A stretch of 5,323 nucleotides of DNA, taken from Oscillospiraceae bacterium. Its GTDB lineage: Bacteria > Bacillota > Clostridia > Oscillospirales > Ruminococcaceae. The notes beneath the pieces were generated by a model. The model was not told the origin of the DNA and did not search any database. It was given only the letters and a program-made list of their open reading frames with translations. The stretch covers positions 1 to 5,323 of the forward strand of contig JAEDNF010000122.1 in assembly GCA_016302655.1 (NCBI GenBank). The letters run 5' to 3'. Positions 4,524-5,323 of the stretch are shown one piece after another (the first letter of the stretch is position 1; each line of letters opens with the position of its first letter). The position numbers and the translations under genes were made by a program.

Positions 4524-4592
4524 TGTAGATTTGTTTTTACTGTAAGCCTTGCAAATGATTTTGAAAATGATCTCCGTATCTATGTGTCATCT
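4524..4592. other. Short non-coding stretch after the hairpin array
   Basis: CCGTAT (4574-4579) can pair with ATACGG (4596-4601) around a 16-nt loop that includes the stop codon of the 137-aa gene. There is no T run on either strand, so it is not a convincing terminator. Nothing else is recognised. Confidence 0.4.
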
Positions 4593-5006
4593 TTAATACG
4601 GAAGATATGTTGAATCGTCGCCCATAGCGTCAAAATGGCGTCTGTAACGGCGTGGGATAGTAAGGTCGGCAAAGTATCCTATATCGGACAGGACACGGGA
4701 AATAGCAGTAAATCCGTCGTTATAGAAGCGAGTGATACGATTTTTTCTATCAGAAATATTGCAATAATCCTGAGGACAGACAAAGGTCCATTCTGCAGTA
4801 TTGTTGTCTGCTATAACTCTGAAATATTTATCAATATCGGTCTGATTTACTCCGAAATTTGCAAGCAGTATATGATGTTCAAAGCTGTCATCAAGCCGTG
4901 ACATCAGCACCGTTTCTCCGTCAAAAGAAATTGCTATAATAAGCGGTTCTTTCTTTGCTATATATTCGTCAACGGTTTTTTCGTCGGGGTATTTTTTGTA
5001 GGTCAT
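4593..5006 (-). CDS. Unknown 137-aa protein
   Basis: I do not recognise the family. The protein is soluble in appearance, with no signal peptide or membrane helix. It has an acidic first half with alternating strand-like stretches (PLIIAISFDGETVLMSRL, 21-38), an aromatic patch with two Cys (AEWTFVCPQDYC, 71-82) and a basic Arg/Tyr-rich segment (PRRYRRHF, 118-125). The gene is supported by AGAAGGA seven bases before the ATG, a sigma-A promoter at 5086-5114 and its length without a competing real frame. It is transcribed toward the hairpin arrays. A 23-codon frame ends on the ATGA at its start. Confidence 0.8.
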   Translation of the reverse strand: MTYKKYPDEKTVDEYIAKKEPLIIAISFDGETVLMSRLDDSFEHHILLANFGVNQTDIDKYFRVIADNNTAEWTFVCPQDYCNISDRKNRITRFYNDGFTAISRVLSDIGYFADLTIPRRYRRHFDAMGDDSTYLPY

Positions 5007-5074
5007 TTTTTCTTCCTTCTTATAACAATAGCTTCCCTAATTCTTAATATGCTTTTCTTCATTGCAAATAACAT
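5003..5074 (-). CDS. Possible 23-aa leader ORF overlapping the 137-aa gene
   Basis: ATG at 5074-5072 opens MLFAMKKSILRIREAIVIRRKKK and stops at TGA 5005-5003, overlapping the next ATG as ATGA. The peptide is very basic. There is no RBS, but the predicted transcript start (about 5079) would place the ATG only a few bases from the 5' end, so near-leaderless initiation is conceivable. It could also be chance. Confidence 0.25.
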   Translation of the reverse strand: MLFAMKKSILRIREAIVIRRKKK

Positions 5075-5085
5075 CGCTATAGTTC

Positions 5086-5114
5086 ATTATATCATTCGTA
5101 TCCCAAAAATGCAA
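5086..5114 (-). promoter_or_regulatory. Sigma-A promoter of the 137-aa gene
   Basis: On the minus strand, TTGCAT (5114-5109), 17 bases, then TATAAT (5091-5086). The predicted start is near 5079, giving a leader of about 73 nt. The -35 lies inside one arm of a 9-bp inverted repeat (5110-5118 with 5058-5066). Confidence 0.7.
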
Positions 5115-5323
5115 TGAATAATACAAATTTTTTATGATAGCTTTTGCACGAGAGGTAAACCTCAGAATCGGCTTGCTGTGAATATATGAATACCTCCGAA
5201 TAGCATTAAGCAAAAGAAAAGAATCAGCCGTCTTGAGGGGCGAACATACCGGCAAAACCGATATATCCAACCCTCTGGTAGCTGATTCTATAATCAGTTT
5301 ACCACAGCTTTTTGCAAATGTCA
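5115..5323. other. Right-hand intergenic region without a supported gene
   Basis: No frame here has a convincing RBS. Apart from the structured element at 5220-5303 I see a small hairpin GAGG-TAAA-CCTC (around 5151-5162) and the segment AGAATCGGCTT near 5164. The latter resembles the AGAATCAGCC arm at 5220, so the element may have a partial second copy. A gene beyond the right edge may use part of this region as its leader. Confidence 0.4.
5220..5303. ncRNA. Structured element with alternative pairings (switch or small RNA candidate)
   Basis: Three helices stack along one rod: 5220-5228 with 5281-5289 (9 bp), 5235-5239 with 5271-5275 (GAGGG/CCCTC), and 5246-5252 with 5258-5264 (six pairs, one mismatch, CAAAA loop). 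Asymmetric internal loops separate them. The strand CTGATT (5282-5287) can instead pair with AATCAG at 5292-5297, helped by GGTA/TACC (5277-5280 with 5300-5303), so the two folds exclude each other. On the minus strand the outer helix is followed by TTTTCTTTT, like a terminator. I do not match it to a riboswitch class I know. Confidence 0.4.

Noticed and set aside
5037..5270. 77-aa minus-strand frame starting with TTG
   Set aside because: It has no usable RBS spacing, overlaps a good promoter and starts inside a structured palindromic element. Its composition does not look protein-like.

Overview
The window looks like chromosomal DNA from a low-to-mid-GC Clostridia-type Firmicute, perhaps a gut Ruminococcaceae-like lineage. 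The grounds are strong AGGAGG-type ribosome binding sites, textbook sigma-A promoters (TTGACA-N17-TATAAT), encoded CCA ends on all tRNAs, a clustered tRNA operon and a small Cys-rich clostridial-type protein. The genus is an inference; no rRNA or marker protein is present.

Layout, left to right. (1) Bases 1-49 hold the first 16 codons of a minus-strand gene with a perfect RBS. (2) 79-187 is a minus-strand tRNA-Arg(CCT) with its own terminator. It is fed by a sigma-A promoter at 435-463 through a roughly 240-nt leader that contains a broken second tRNA-Arg-like sequence. (3) 470-1310 (minus) encodes a 61-aa Cys-rich protein overlapping a MacB/LolD-class ABC ATPase. (4) 1440-3600 (plus), read divergently, encodes a membrane-fusion (HlyD/MacA-like) adaptor and a MacB/FtsX-like permease. 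The permease is split by a one-base frameshift at a run of five A. Together these genes form one tripartite export-type ABC system spread over two divergent transcripts that share a 129-bp promoter region. (5) 3680-4211 is a sigma-A-driven plus-strand tRNA operon, Gly(TCC)-Arg(TCT)-His(GTG)-Gln(TTG), closed by a strong bidirectional terminator. (6) 4215-4522 is the most unusual part: two adjacent arrays of short perfect hairpins whose stems begin and end in AT and are joined by constant trinucleotides (GAT/ATC in the first, GAA in the second). The first array folds further into two inverted, bracketed, cloverleaf-like halves. A second terminator sits between the arrays. (7) 4593-5006 (minus) is a 137-aa unknown protein with a good RBS and promoter and a possible 23-aa upstream ORF overlapping it by ATGA. 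(8) 5220-5303 is a non-coding stacked-helix element with two mutually exclusive pairings, resembling a switch or a small RNA.

Functionally, the transporter genes would make an ATP-driven exporter (ATPase dimer, FtsX-type permease dimer, adaptor), substrate unknown. Whether it works depends on whether the permease frameshift is real. The best candidates for something undescribed are the linker-phased hairpin arrays, the interrupted tRNA-Arg leader and the 5220-5303 structure. None could be searched against databases here.
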